A DNA stretch of 64,000 bases, from assembly GCF_018449515.1 (NCBI RefSeq), contig NZ_JAAVUQ010000003.1, positions 62,001-126,000 on the forward strand, in the 5' to 3' direction. Numbering within the stretch: position 1 is the stretch's first letter; each line of letters opens with the position of its first letter. This DNA is from Caballeronia sp. dw_19 (GTDB lineage: Bacteria; Pseudomonadota; Gammaproteobacteria; Burkholderiales; Burkholderiaceae). Under the pieces are notes generated by a model. The model ran no database searches and was not told the DNA's origin. It saw nothing but the letters and a program-made list of their open reading frames with translations. Position numbers and translations under genes: made by a program. Positions 1 to 9,033 of the stretch are shown piece by piece.

Positions 1-98
1 AAATGCCGTCGAACCACGTGCATAATCCTTTCATGCACCCAACAGCCGTCGATTCGGTTTTCGTTCGGCTATTTTTTCCGCCTTTCAGGTAAATTGCC

Positions 99-1295
99 TT
101 GCTGAATTCATCGCTTCAGTTTCTCGCCAACGGATTGCTCGACCTTTCGTGGTGGCAGATCTTGCTGTTCACGCTCGTGATGACGCACATCACGATCATC
201 GGTGTGACCGTCTATTTGCATCGTTGCCAGGCGCACCGCGCGCTGGAATTGCATCCGGTCGTCAGCCACTTTTTCCGCTTCTGGCTTTGGGCCACCACCG
301 GTATGCTGACCGGGCAATGGGCGGCAATCCATCGCAAGCATCACGCTAAATGCGAGACCGAAGAAGATCCGCATAGTCCACAAACGCGCGGCATCTGGAA
401 AGTCTTGCTTGAAGGCGCTGAACTTTATCGTTCGGAAGCCAAGAACGAAGAAACCATGCGCAAATTTGGTCACGGCACGCCGAATGACTGGATGGAACGC
501 AACGTCTACACGCGTTACCCTATTCTCGGCATCAGCATCATGATGGTCATCGACATTGCGCTGTTCGGCTTTGTCGGACTGACAGTCTGGGCCGTGCAGA
601 TGATCTGGATTCCGTTCTGGGCAGCGGGCGTAGTCAACGGACTCGCGCATTGGTGGGGTTACCGGAACTTCAATTCGGCGGACGCCAGCACGAACATCTT
701 CCCGCTCGGCATCCTGATCGGCGGTGAGGAACTGCACAACAATCACCACACGTATGCAACGTCGGCCAAGCTGTCGAACAAGTGGTACGAATTCGATATC
801 GGCTGGATGTATATCCGCATCATGTCGGCGTTCAAGCTGGCCAAGGTCAAGAAGATCGCGCCTACGCCGCGTCTGTCGGCTTCCAAGCCGGTGCTCGATC
901 ACGACACGCTGCAAGCAGTTCTGTCGAACCGCTATGAAGTGATGGCGCGTTATGGCAAGGCAATGAAGCGTGCGTATCGGCAGGAATTGTCGAAACTGAA
1001 AGAAGGCGGCTCCGCCGACAAGTACCAACTGATGCGCGGCGCGCGCAAGTGGGCGCACAAGGAAGAGGCGGGTCTGGACGAGCCGCAACGCCAGCAGTTG
1101 CCGGCGCTGTTCTCCGACAACCACAAGCTGCGCACGTACATTGAATTGCGTCAGGATCTGGCCGCCATGTGGGACCGCTCCAATGCGTCGCGCGAACAAC
1201 TGCTCGCGCAACTGCAGGACTGGTGTCACCGTGCCGAGCAAAGCGGTATCAAGGCGCTGCAGGACTTCGCGTCACGCCTGCGACGCTACGCCTGA
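99..1295 (+). CDS. Fatty acid desaturase (acyl-CoA/acyl-lipid delta-9 type)
   Basis: Membrane-bound di-iron desaturase that would introduce a cis double bond into acyl chains at the inner membrane. The three histidine boxes are visible: HRCQAHR near residue 42, HRKHH near residue 86 and HNNHH near residue 215, with hydrophobic membrane segments between them (for example around residues 12-38 and 145-180). The 398-residue length includes a charged C-terminal extension of about 140 residues (from about residue 255) rich in Lys, Arg and Glu, longer than a minimal desaturase. The start used is TTG with only a weak upstream AGG, so the start is not certain. A hairpin terminator follows. Function is assigned from the histidine boxes; regiospecificity is not visible. 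Confidence 0.85.
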   Translation: MLNSSLQFLANGLLDLSWWQILLFTLVMTHITIIGVTVYLHRCQAHRALELHPVVSHFFRFWLWATTGMLTGQWAAIHRKHHAKCETEEDPHSPQTRGIWKVLLEGAELYRSEAKNEETMRKFGHGTPNDWMERNVYTRYPILGISIMMVIDIALFGFVGLTVWAVQMIWIPFWAAGVVNGLAHWWGYRNFNSADASTNIFPLGILIGGEELHNNHHTYATSAKLSNKWYEFDIGWMYIRIMSAFKLAKVKKIAPTPRLSASKPVLDHDTLQAVLSNRYEVMARYGKAMKRAYRQELSKLKEGGSADKYQLMRGARKWAHKEEAGLDEPQRQQLPALFSDNHKLRTYIELRQDLAAMWDRSNASREQLLAQLQDWCHRAEQSGIKALQDFASRLRRYA

Positions 1296-1356
1296 CGGCA
1301 GCAACCGCGCCGACCTTCGTCATCGATATCCGTTAAAATTTCATGACGTCACAAGA

Positions 1357-1376
1357 CCCCGCTCTGGCGGGGTTTT
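1357..1376 (+). terminator. Rho-independent terminator after the desaturase gene
   Basis: Six-base-pair GC stem CCCCGC/GCGGGG with loop TCTG, followed by TTTT. It lies about 60 bases after the desaturase stop and about 80 bases before nadA, so it should separate the two transcription units. Confidence 0.75.
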
Positions 1377-1455
1377 GTCGTTTTGGGGCCTGGTTTTCAC
1401 GACGGGTTCACGATGGATTCACGGCGTATTCACGAGACACGGAGACGAGGAAGCG

Positions 1456-2586
1456 ATGGAGCAGGCGATTAAAAGCGTCGAGTACGACCGGCCGCAGGGA
1501 CTGACATGCGGCATCGGGCAGGCGTGGGCGAAAGTGCCGGACGCCCCGTCGCGCGAGGAAAAGCGCGAGTTGAAGGAGCGCATCCGCGCGTTGCTCGTGC
1601 GCGAGAAAGCGGTGTTGGTCGCGCATTATTATGTCGATGCCGAGTTGCAGGAACTCGCCGATGAAACCGGTGGCTGCGTAGCGGATTCGCTGGAAATGGC
1701 GCGTTTCGGGCGCGATCACGCGGCGCAGACGCTGATCGTTGCCGGCGTTCGTTTCATGGGCGAGACCGCGAAAATCCTCAGCCCCGAAAAGCGCGTGCTG
1801 ATGCCCGATCTCGACGCCACGTGTTCCCTCGACCTGGGTTGCCCCGCCGACGAATTCTCCGCTTTCTGCGATGCCCATCCCGATCGCACGGTCGTGGTGT
1901 ACGCAAACACCAGCGCTGCGGTGAAAGCACGGGCGGACTGGATGGTGACATCGTCGATCGGGTTGGAGATCGTTGCTGATCTGCATGCGCGCAGTGAAAA
2001 GATCCTCTGGGCGCCCGACCGGCATCTGGGCGGTTATATCCAGAAGAAAACCGGCGCCGACATGCTGTCGTGGCAAGGTTCGTGTCTTGTCCACGATGAG
2101 TTCAAAGGCATCGAACTCGATCTGCTGCGCGCCGAGTATCCCGATGCAAAAATCCTCGTTCATCCGGAATCGCCGGAAGCGGTGGTCGCGTTGGCTGACG
2201 TGGTGGGTTCAACCACGCAGTTGATCGACGCGGCGGTGAGGCTTGAAGCGAAGCGGTTTATCGTCGCGACGGATCTTGGAATCCTGCACAAGATGCGGCT
2301 TGCGGCGCCGGACAAGGAGTTCATCGAAGCGCCAACGGCCGGGAACAGCGCAACCTGCAAGAGTTGCGCGCATTGTCCGTGGATGGCAATGAACGGCCTG
2401 ACGAATCTGGCGGCCGTATTGGAACGCGGCCACAACGAAATTTTCGTTGATTCCCAGATCGCGGTTCGCGCACGGTTGCCGATCGACCGCATGCTCGATT
2501 TCGCTGCCCGTCACAAGAAGCGCGTCCAGGCAAGCGGTGATCTCGCAAAGGATGTTTCGTTGTTTTCAAACGTAGGAGCGGCGTGA
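1456..2586 (+). CDS. nadA: Quinolinate synthase NadA
   Basis: Condenses iminoaspartate with dihydroxyacetone phosphate to quinolinate, the second step of NAD de novo synthesis; a cytoplasmic [4Fe-4S] enzyme. Family motifs are clear: [12 protein letters not shown] near the start, [21 protein letters not shown] and CKSCAHCPW, which supply the cluster cysteines. The reading frame is open further upstream, but the ATG used here is preceded by GACGAGGAAG and gives 376 residues, as expected for the family. The stop codon overlaps the nadC start (TGATG), so nadA and nadC are co-transcribed and probably translationally coupled. The third enzyme of the pathway, NadB, is encoded about 11 kb away on the opposite strand. 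Confidence 0.96.
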   Translation: MEQAIKSVEYDRPQGLTCGIGQAWAKVPDAPSREEKRELKERIRALLVREKAVLVAHYYVDAELQELADETGGCVADSLEMARFGRDHAAQTLIVAGVRFMGETAKILSPEKRVLMPDLDATCSLDLGCPADEFSAFCDAHPDRTVVVYANTSAAVKARADWMVTSSIGLEIVADLHARSEKILWAPDRHLGGYIQKKTGADMLSWQGSCLVHDEFKGIELDLLRAEYPDAKILVHPESPEAVVALADVVGSTTQLIDAAVRLEAKRFIVATDLGILHKMRLAAPDKEFIEAPTAGNSATCKSCAHCPWMAMNGLTNLAAVLERGHNEIFVDSQIAVRARLPIDRMLDFAARHKKRVQASGDLAKDVSLFSNVGAA

Positions 2587-3470
2587 TGGCGGCGAGTCAG
2601 TTGGTGTCTCCCTTGCTTGAAGAAATCCGGGCCTTGTACGGCGCTGTGTTCGATCAGGCGCTTCAGCGCAATGTCACCGATGCACTGACAGAAGATGTCG
2701 GTGACGGCGACCGGACCGGGCTTCTCGTGCCTGCCAACGTGCAGCGTACGGCACGCGTCACGGTCCGCGAGGAAGCGGTGTTGTGCGGCGTTCCGTGGTT
2801 CGAAGCGGTGATGCGCCGGGTGGATGAATCGATTCGCGTCGAATGGCTGTATCGCGAAGGGGCGCGAATGATCGCCAATACGCCCGTGGTTCTGCTGCAC
2901 GGGCCGGCGCGCGCGCTGTTGACGGCCGAGCGTAATGGACTGAATTTCCTGCAGATGTTGTCGGGGGTGGCGACCGCGACGCGTCGTTATGTGGACGCAA
3001 TTGAAGGGACGTGGGCGCGGATTCTCGACACGCGCAAGACCTTGCCGGGTTTGCGCCTGGCGCAGAAGTACGCCGTGCGGGTGGGCGGCGGCGCGAACCA
3101 GCGGCTGGCCCTTTACGACGGCATTCTGATCAAGGAAAACCACATTGCCGCGGCGGGCGGCGTGGGTGCGGCGATGGATGCGGCGCTCGCGCTGAATGTC
3201 GGCGTGCCGATTCAGATTGAAGTGGAGACGCTCGAACAGCTTGAAACGGCGCTGGCGCATCGGGCGGAATCGATCCTGCTCGACAATTTCGCCTTCGATG
3301 CCATGCGCGATGCCGTGCGGCTGACCGCCGGCCGGGCGGTGCTGGAAGTGTCCGGCGGCGTGAACTTCGATACCGTGAGGACGATTGCCGAGACTGGCGT
3401 GGACCGAATTTCCATCGGCGCGCTGACCAAGGACGTGCGGGCCACGGATTATTCGATGCGGCTTGAATAG
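2586..3470 (+). CDS. nadC: Nicotinate-nucleotide pyrophosphorylase (quinolinate phosphoribosyltransferase) NadC
   Basis: Converts quinolinate and PRPP to nicotinate mononucleotide, CO2 and pyrophosphate. Diagnostic segments include DTRKTLPGLRLAQKYAV, GGGANQRLALYDGILIKENH and the C-terminal substrate pocket LEVSGGVNFDTV with DRISIGALTKD. Its 294 residues are typical. A GTG codon directly upstream of the ATG is also possible; the ATG overlapping the nadA stop is preferred. Confidence 0.96.
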   Translation: MAASQLVSPLLEEIRALYGAVFDQALQRNVTDALTEDVGDGDRTGLLVPANVQRTARVTVREEAVLCGVPWFEAVMRRVDESIRVEWLYREGARMIANTPVVLLHGPARALLTAERNGLNFLQMLSGVATATRRYVDAIEGTWARILDTRKTLPGLRLAQKYAVRVGGGANQRLALYDGILIKENHIAAAGGVGAAMDAALALNVGVPIQIEVETLEQLETALAHRAESILLDNFAFDAMRDAVRLTAGRAVLEVSGGVNFDTVRTIAETGVDRISIGALTKDVRATDYSMRLE

Positions 3471-3485
3471 CGGCGTGATGCCCGG

Positions 3486-3525
3486 TTGCTGTTTTCAGGC
3501 TGGGTGAACAGCCTGAAAGCAGCAA
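3486..3525. terminator. Long hairpin downstream of nadC
   Basis: Inverted repeat with 17-base arms (TTGCTGTTTTCAGGCTG and its complement, one G.T pair) and a 6-base loop, 15 bases after the nadC stop. There is no T-run on the plus side, so it may be an mRNA-stabilising hairpin or an imperfect terminator. Confidence 0.5.
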
Positions 3526-3791
3526 TCCCGCACCGGCTCCGGCCGCTGCGCTCAAAACCAATCCGCCACAGGTCACCGCCGGCCGAGCAGCAATCAGCCG
3601 GCATTCTTCTCCCATTGTGTCTAGACAACTTCAATAAACCTTAAAACAAATCGAACGACCGCCCGTCAAATTCCCTGCATCAACCGTAGTAAAGCCTCCG
3701 TAAGCCTTATCCATCAAGCTCCTCAGTATTTTCCCTAACTTCCCCTGCTTAGGCGAAAAAAACGTTGCCAGTCCTTTTTGTTCACTCCATG

Positions 3792-3805
3792 CTTGTATAT
3801 ACAAG
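3792..3805. promoter_or_regulatory. HutC-type operator upstream of the transporter/HAL operon
   Basis: Perfect 14-base palindrome CTTGTATATACAAG, 50 bases before the transporter start. The core TGTATATACA matches the known operator type of the GntR-family repressor HutC, which is released by urocanate. The same 12-base core recurs upstream of hutU at 8930. The assignment rests on motif and gene context. Confidence 0.8.
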
Positions 3806-3855
3806 TTGGCGTTCGCCACTTGATCCAACAACCTTCGTGGAAGAGTGGCTTAACA

Positions 3856-4722
3856 ATGACAGGCAAAACGAAATTGCTCGCCCGGCTGGCTGCATCGGCG
3901 GCCGTTGGTGTAATCGCTCTCGGCGCTGCCAGCGCCCAGGCAAAAGACTGGAAATCCGTCACGATCGCCACTGAAGGCGCGTACGAACCGTGGAACCTGA
4001 CGCTTCCCGGCGGCAAGCTCGGCGGCTTTGAGCCGGAACTGATCGAGAACGTCTGCGCCCGCATCAAGATCCAGTGCAACTTGGTCACGCAAGACTGGGA
4101 CGGCATGATCGCCGGCCTGCAGGCAGGCAAGTTCGACGTGCTCATGGACGCCATTTCGGTCACGCCGGAACGCGAGAAAATCATCGCTTTCTCGACGCCG
4201 TACGCATCGACGCCCGCCGCTTTCGTGTCCGCCGATCAAAGCCCGTCCGCGCTCGCGAAGCAACCCGGTGCAGGCCAGACCGTCAAGCTGACGGGCGACG
4301 CCGCCCACGACAAAGCGACCGTCGATGCACTGCGCGTCGCGCTGAAGGGCAAGACCATCGGCATCCAGTCGGGCACGGTCTACACCAAGTTCATCGATAC
4401 GAACTTCAAGGACGTCGCGACCATTCGCGAATACAAGACCGCGCCGGAGCATGACCTCGATCTGGTAGCCGGCCGCATCGACGTGGCTTTCGACGACAGC
4501 ACCTACTGGGCGTCGGCATTCACCAAGCCGGAAAACAAGGGTCTCGCGTTCACCGGCCCGAAGATCGCCGGAACGGTCTGGGGTCCCGGCGAAGCGCTGG
4601 CATTCCGTCAGTCCGACAAGGACCTGAAGGCTAAATTCGACCAGGGCATCCAGGCGGCACTCGCCGACGGCACGGTCAAGCGCCTCTCGCTGAAGTGGCT
4701 GAAGGTCGACGCCACGCCTTGA
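3856..4722 (+). CDS. Periplasmic amino acid-binding protein of an ABC transporter (HisJ/ArgT type, probably histidine)
   Basis: Solute-binding protein of the polar amino acid uptake family. The N-terminus is a signal peptide: basic start MTGKTKLLAR, hydrophobic core, cleavage likely after AQA near residue 29. The mature part opens with SVTIATEGAYEPWN and contains GFEPELIENVC and WDGMIAGLQAGKFDVLMD, typical of the LAO/HisJ fold. The ATG chosen is preceded by GGAAGAG; the frame extends upstream but the signal peptide supports this start. It heads an apparent operon with two permeases, an ATPase and a HAL-family gene, preceded by a HutC-type operator, so histidine (or urocanate) is the likely ligand by inference. 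Sequence alone does not separate histidine from arginine or octopine. Confidence 0.88.
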   Translation: MTGKTKLLARLAASAAVGVIALGAASAQAKDWKSVTIATEGAYEPWNLTLPGGKLGGFEPELIENVCARIKIQCNLVTQDWDGMIAGLQAGKFDVLMDAISVTPEREKIIAFSTPYASTPAAFVSADQSPSALAKQPGAGQTVKLTGDAAHDKATVDALRVALKGKTIGIQSGTVYTKFIDTNFKDVATIREYKTAPEHDLDLVAGRIDVAFDDSTYWASAFTKPENKGLAFTGPKIAGTVWGPGEALAFRQSDKDLKAKFDQGIQAALADGTVKRLSLKWLKVDATP

Positions 4723-4805
4723 GGCGCTGTTGATTCACGAAGCCCTGGCGAGCGCGCCTCGATAACCCGGCGCGCTCGACGATGTGTCACCGTTGGAGAT
4801 AAAAG

Positions 4806-5528
4806 ATGAGTCTGGTTCAACTACTCGGTTTCGGCGAGCAAGGGTGGGGCAGCACCTTGCTGCTCGCGCTGCTCATGACCGTGGTGCTGACGATCGCCGC
4901 GCTCGCCGTAGGCGCAGTTTTCGGCGCGATGGTCGCCGCCGCAAAACTGTCTCGCAGCCGCACGCTGAGAATTCTCGGCGATGCCTACACCACGCTCTTT
5001 CGCGGCATCCCCGAGCTGCTGATCATCTATCTCTTCTACTTCGGCGGCTCGTCGGTGATGACCGCCGTCGGTCACTTTTTTGGTGCTGACGGGTTCATCG
5101 GCGTGCCGCCTTTCATGGTCGGTGCACTTGCCATTGGCCTGATTTCCGGATCGTATCAAGCTGAGGTGTATCGCTCGGCCGTGCTGGCGGTATCGCGTGG
5201 AGAGATCGAGGCAGCGCGGGCCATCGGCATGCCGACGGCAACGTTATGGCGACGCGTGCTGATTCCGCAAGTCATCCGTTTTGCGCTGCCGGGTATCGGC
5301 AACGTCTGGCAATTGAGCCTCAAGGATTCAGCGTTGATCGCCGTGACGGGACTCGCCGAACTGATGCGTACGAGCCAGGTCGCCGCCGGATCGACGCATC
5401 AATACTTCACGTTTTATATGGTCGGCGGGGCGTTGTACCTGGTCCTCACTAGCCTGTCGAACCGCGTCTTCGACCGCGCCGAAGCACGTATCGGCCGATC
5501 ATTTCGCGGCACGCTCGCGCGCCACTGA
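4806..5528 (+). CDS. Amino acid ABC transporter permease (HisQ type)
   Basis: Inner-membrane subunit of the polar amino acid importer. It has about five hydrophobic segments and the ATPase-docking EAA loop seen as GEIEAARAIGMPTATLWRRV at about residues 134-153. Length 240 residues, usual for HisQ. GGAG lies upstream of the ATG. It follows the binding-protein gene by 83 bases and precedes the second permease by 32. Confidence 0.9.
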   Translation: MSLVQLLGFGEQGWGSTLLLALLMTVVLTIAALAVGAVFGAMVAAAKLSRSRTLRILGDAYTTLFRGIPELLIIYLFYFGGSSVMTAVGHFFGADGFIGVPPFMVGALAIGLISGSYQAEVYRSAVLAVSRGEIEAARAIGMPTATLWRRVLIPQVIRFALPGIGNVWQLSLKDSALIAVTGLAELMRTSQVAAGSTHQYFTFYMVGGALYLVLTSLSNRVFDRAEARIGRSFRGTLARH

Positions 5529-5560
5529 GCCACCCATACGAATCCCTAGCGAATCCGACC

Positions 5561-6334
5561 ATGAATATCGATTTCGAATTTCTCGGCGATACGTTCTCCA
5601 AACTATTAGCCGCTGTCCCCACCACGCTCGGGTTGTTCTTCGCCTCGCTGATCGTGGGCGGGATGCTTTCTCTTGTGATCGTTGCGATGCGGGTGAGCCC
5701 GAACTGGGCGCTCAACCGTTTTGCGCGGGGCTATATCCTGGTGTTCCGCGGCTCGCCGCTGCTGATCCAGATGTTCCTCGTGTATTACGGCCTGGGTCAG
5801 TTCCCAGCTGTGCGCGAGAGCTTCCTCTGGCCGTTGCTGCGCGTGCCGTATGTGTGTGCGATTGTCTCGCTCGCGTTGTGCACGGCTGGATATACCGCCG
5901 AGATTATTCGCGGCGGTTTGCAGTCGGTACCGCACGGGCAGATTGAAGCGGCGCTCGCGTGCGGCATGTCGCGCTGGACCGTGTTGCGCCGGATCATCGC
6001 GCCGATCACGCTGCGTTACGCGTTGCCGGCGTACTCGACTGAAGCCGTATTGCTCGTCAAGTCGACGGCGCTGGCCAGTCTTGTCACGGTCTGGGACGTG
6101 ACGGGCGTTGCGCAGCAGATCATCCAGCGCACCTACCGGACGATGGAGGTTTTTATCTGCGCGGCCGCTATCTATCTCGTGCTGAATTTCATCATCGTGC
6201 GGGCGCTGGGCATGCTCGAAAAGAAGCTTTCGCCGCATCTGCGCGATCGCAACGCTACGGCGCCGAAGAAGCAGCGTTCACAGGCCACGCTCAAAGCGGC
6301 GACCGTCCCCGACAGCCAACACATCGATTCCTGA
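5561..6334 (+). CDS. Amino acid ABC transporter permease (HisM type)
   Basis: Second membrane subunit of the importer; pairs with the HisQ-like protein. The [16 protein letters not shown] segment near residue 65 and the EAA loop [20 protein letters not shown] near residues 127-146 are characteristic. The C-terminal 35 residues are charged and extend beyond the last membrane segment. Separated from the ATPase gene by 19 bases, consistent with one operon. Confidence 0.9.
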   Translation: MNIDFEFLGDTFSKLLAAVPTTLGLFFASLIVGGMLSLVIVAMRVSPNWALNRFARGYILVFRGSPLLIQMFLVYYGLGQFPAVRESFLWPLLRVPYVCAIVSLALCTAGYTAEIIRGGLQSVPHGQIEAALACGMSRWTVLRRIIAPITLRYALPAYSTEAVLLVKSTALASLVTVWDVTGVAQQIIQRTYRTMEVFICAAAIYLVLNFIIVRALGMLEKKLSPHLRDRNATAPKKQRSQATLKAATVPDSQHIDS

Positions 6335-6353
6335 ATCCAAGGGAGAAAACCTC

Positions 6354-7145
6354 ATGAACGTAAGCACCTCCATTGCGCTGTCCGCGACCAACATCCACAA
6401 GTCATTTGGCGACGCGCACGTGCTCAAGGGCATTTCCCTCGACGCGCACGAAGGCGATGTGATCTCCATCCTCGGCGCGAGCGGGTCCGGCAAAAGCACT
6501 TTCCTGCGCTGTATCAACATGCTGGAAACGCCCGACGACGGTGAAGTGAAACTCGCGGGCGAAGCGATCGAAATGAAGCGTGGCCGCGATGGCCGCCTGC
6601 AGCCGGGCAACCGCAAGCAGGTCGACCGGATTCGTTCGCAGCTCGGCATGGTGTTCCAGAGTTTCAACCTCTGGTCGCACATGACGGTAATGCAGAACGT
6701 GATTGAAGGGCCGTTGCGCGTGCAGAAACGCACGCGCGCAGAAGCCGTTGAAGAGGCGGAACAGTTGCTGACGAAGGTCGGCCTCTACGAGAAGCGCGAT
6801 GCCTACCCCGCGCATCTGTCGGGCGGCCAGCAACAGCGTGTAGCCATTGCACGGGCTTTGGCCATGCACCCCAAGGTCATGCTCTTCGATGAACCCACCT
6901 CCGCGCTCGATCCGGAACTGGTCGGCGAAGTATTGCGCGTGATGCGCGCGCTCGCCGAGGAAGGCCGGACCATGCTGGTCGTCACGCATGAGATGGGCTT
7001 TGCGCGGCATGTATCGAATCGCGTGATGTTCCTGCACCAGGGACAAGTCGATGCCCAAGGCGCGCCCGACGACCTGTTCAACGGCCGCTGCTCGGAACGG
7101 TTCCAGCAGTTCGTATCGAGTCATCATTCACGTACTGCTAACTAA
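6354..7145 (+). CDS. Amino acid ABC transporter ATP-binding protein (HisP type)
   Basis: Drives uptake by the upstream permease pair. Walker [10 protein letters not shown] is at about residues 42-50, the Q-loop VFQSFNLW follows, the signature LSGGQQQRV is near residue 155, Walker B is [11 protein letters not shown] and the switch histidine lies in VVTHEMGFA. The long insertion before the Q-loop ([14 protein letters not shown]) is typical of HisP/ArtP-like ATPases. The start has GGGAG upstream. Only 17 bases separate it from the HAL-family gene. Confidence 0.93.
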   Translation: MNVSTSIALSATNIHKSFGDAHVLKGISLDAHEGDVISILGASGSGKSTFLRCINMLETPDDGEVKLAGEAIEMKRGRDGRLQPGNRKQVDRIRSQLGMVFQSFNLWSHMTVMQNVIEGPLRVQKRTRAEAVEEAEQLLTKVGLYEKRDAYPAHLSGGQQQRVAIARALAMHPKVMLFDEPTSALDPELVGEVLRVMRALAEEGRTMLVVTHEMGFARHVSNRVMFLHQGQVDAQGAPDDLFNGRCSERFQQFVSSHHSRTAN

Positions 7146-7162
7146 AATAGAGCGAGGTTGAC

Positions 7163-8752
7163 GTGTTGGCAAGTTCCTTTTTACCAGTGCCATCGATTGA
7201 TCCTATCGTCATCGGCGCGGACTTGAGTGAAGGTTGCGGCAGCGAGCGCTCGGCAGCGGCGGTGTCTTCCGTGTGTATCGACAAGCCGCTTGACTGGCGT
7301 GGTATTGCCCAGATTGCGAATGGCGCGAAGCTGGTTTTGTCGCCGGGGGCGCGCTCGCGGATCGACCATGCGCGCTCGCTGGTCGAGCAGATCGTCGAAC
7401 GCCGGATTCGCGCGTATGGCGTGAACACCGGCGTGGGTGCGCTGTGCGACGTGGTCGTGTCGCCGTCGGAACAGCGCGCGTTGTCGCGCAATATCCTGAT
7501 GAGTCACGCGGTCGGTGTGGGGGAGCCGCTGCGGGGTGAGGAGACTCGCGCGATCATCGCGGCTGCCGTGAACAACTTCGCCCACGGGCATTCCGGCGTG
7601 CGCCTCGAACTTGTGGAGCTGCTCGTCACGTTGCTCGACAGCGGGTTGACGCCCGAAGTGCCGGCATTCGGCTCGGTCGGATATCTGAGCCATATGGCGC
7701 ATATTGCGCTGGTGCTCATCGGCGAAGGGTTTGTCCGCGATGACACCGGCCGTATGAGCGCCGCCGGCGCGTTGCAACGGCTGGCGCACGAACCGCTCGT
7801 GCTTGAGGCGAAGGAGGGCTTGAGCGTGGTCAACGGCACGCCTTGTGTGACCGGGCTTGCCTCGCTGGCGCTGGCGCGCACTGAGCGGCTGCTCGAGTGG
7901 GCCGACACCATTTCGGCGATGTCTTTTGAGAACCTGCGTGGTCAAGCGGCGGCCTTCGATGCCGATTCGCTTGCGCTGCGCATATCGCCGGGATTGTCTT
8001 TGGTAGGCGCCCACCTGCGGGCGCTTCTTGCTGACAGCGGCATTATCGCGGCGTCGTTCGGACGCAAGACGCAGGACCCCTTGAGCTTGCGGACGATTCC
8101 CCACGTGCACGGCGCGGCGCGCGACGTGTTCGCGACGACGGCGGAAGTGGTGAATCGCGAACTGGCTTCGGTCACCGATAACCCGGTCGTCGCCGGCACG
8201 CTCGCTTCGCCGCGGGTATTTTCGCAGGCGCATGCGGTGGGCGCGTCGATTGGCCTGGCGATGGATAGCCTGAGTACCGCGGTGGCCGAGGTCGCCGCGA
8301 TGGCTGAGCGCCGCATCGACCGGCTGGTGAATCCGCTGGTGAGCGGCTTGCCCGCTTTTCTCGCCGATGGCGGCGGCACGTGTTCCGGTTTCATGATCGC
8401 GCAATACACGGCGGCTTCATTGGTCGCGCACAACCGGCGCCTTGCGATGCCTGCGAGTCTGGATGGGGGGATTACTTCCGGCTTGCAGGAGGATCACCTG
8501 TGTCACGCGACGCCGGCTGCATTGAAGGCTTTGGAAATCATCGCGAATGCCGAGCGCATATTGGCTATCGAGCTGCTGGCGGCGACTCAGGCGTATGACC
8601 TGCAACCCGCTGACTTGTCGCGTGCGCCTGAAACCGACGCAATTTATCGAAGCGTCCGTGCGGTTATTTCGCGATACCGGGACGACCGGCCATTGGCGGG
8701 CGATATCGCCGCAGCCTGGGCGTTCGTCCACGAGGCAAACCCCGAGTTTTAA
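7163..8752 (+). CDS. Histidine ammonia-lyase (HutH) family protein lacking the canonical Ala-Ser-Gly MIO triad
   Basis: Aromatic amino acid lyase fold, 529 residues, GTG start after a GAGG. Many HAL signatures are present: YGVNTGVGAL, ILMSHAVGVGEPLR, VVNGTPCVTGLA, QDPLSLRTIP and SVTDNPVV. However the sequence around residues 170-181 reads GSVGYLSHMAHI, whereas catalytic HALs have GSVG-ASG-DLAPLAHM. The alignment places a clean three-residue loss between Gly173 and Tyr174, removing the residues that cyclise to the MIO electrophile. The glutamate expected in the ASENK motif is also replaced (VAHNR, His423). It may therefore be non-lyase, regulatory or catalytically divergent. An additional N-terminal stretch of about 30 residues precedes the usual start of similarity. 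Co-transcribed with a histidine-type transporter under a HutC-type operator. A routine annotation would call it hutH. Confidence 0.85.
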   Translation: MLASSFLPVPSIDPIVIGADLSEGCGSERSAAAVSSVCIDKPLDWRGIAQIANGAKLVLSPGARSRIDHARSLVEQIVERRIRAYGVNTGVGALCDVVVSPSEQRALSRNILMSHAVGVGEPLRGEETRAIIAAAVNNFAHGHSGVRLELVELLVTLLDSGLTPEVPAFGSVGYLSHMAHIALVLIGEGFVRDDTGRMSAAGALQRLAHEPLVLEAKEGLSVVNGTPCVTGLASLALARTERLLEWADTISAMSFENLRGQAAAFDADSLALRISPGLSLVGAHLRALLADSGIIAASFGRKTQDPLSLRTIPHVHGAARDVFATTAEVVNRELASVTDNPVVAGTLASPRVFSQAHAVGASIGLAMDSLSTAVAEVAAMAERRIDRLVNPLVSGLPAFLADGGGTCSGFMIAQYTAASLVAHNRRLAMPASLDGGITSGLQEDHLCHATPAALKALEIIANAERILAIELLAATQAYDLQPADLSRAPETDAIYRSVRAVISRYRDDRPLAGDIAAAWAFVHEANPEF

Positions 8753-9033
8753 TTATCAGGGGCCTTGTATAGACAGACCGCGCACGCTCCGTTGCCGCCG
8801 ATTCTGCCGTTTTTACGCGGGATCGGCGTTGGCCGCGCGGTTTATGCCGGGCTGTCAGCGTCGTTCAAGTAAACCCCTAGCCGAATCCATCTGCCCACCG
8901 CTTGCGCTCTGATTTGTTTTAATTCAGACTTGTATATACAACTCGCCGACCAAGCTCCATTGCTGGCTGAAACGCCCCGAGGAATTGGTTGCAAGATACC
9001 GAATGTTCACCATCCCGTCCGAGGAGTGCTTTG
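8753..9033. other. Gene-free stretch between the HAL-family gene and hutU, where hutC is often found
   Basis: About 280 bases with no credible gene. It contains a one-mismatch half-degenerate copy of the HutC core (TTGTATAGACA, 8765-8775) and a near-perfect operator at 8930-8941. No recognisable hutC remnant was found in any frame. Confidence 0.6.
8930..8941. promoter_or_regulatory. HutC-type operator upstream of hutU
   Basis: Palindrome TTGTATATACAA, identical in its 12-base core to the site at 3792-3805. It lies 92 bases upstream of the hutU ATG, with an A+T-rich segment to its left, so hutUDIFG likely has its own urocanate-inducible promoter. Confidence 0.8.

Larger units (their letters stand above)
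3471..3855. other. Gene-free stretch between nadC and the histidine transporter
   Basis: No convincing gene on either strand. It holds a long hairpin (3486-3525) and the palindromic HutC-type operator (3792-3805) described separately. The remainder is comparatively A+T-rich, as expected for a promoter region. Confidence 0.7.

Noticed and set aside
108-1241. Long minus-strand frame opposite the desaturase
   Set aside because: Antisense artefact of high G+C; the plus-strand gene has all three histidine boxes.
3130-3615. Minus-strand frame over nadC that begins with a lipoprotein-like N-terminus (LLLSGCSP)
   Set aside because: Antisense to a certain gene, Ser/Arg/Pro-rich composition, and the apparent lipobox arises from the hairpin region downstream of nadC.
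8547-8912. Open frame running from inside the HAL-family gene into the hutU upstream region
   Set aside because: Mostly a shifted reading of the HAL gene; composition is Arg/Cys-rich and it does not resemble HutC or any known family.
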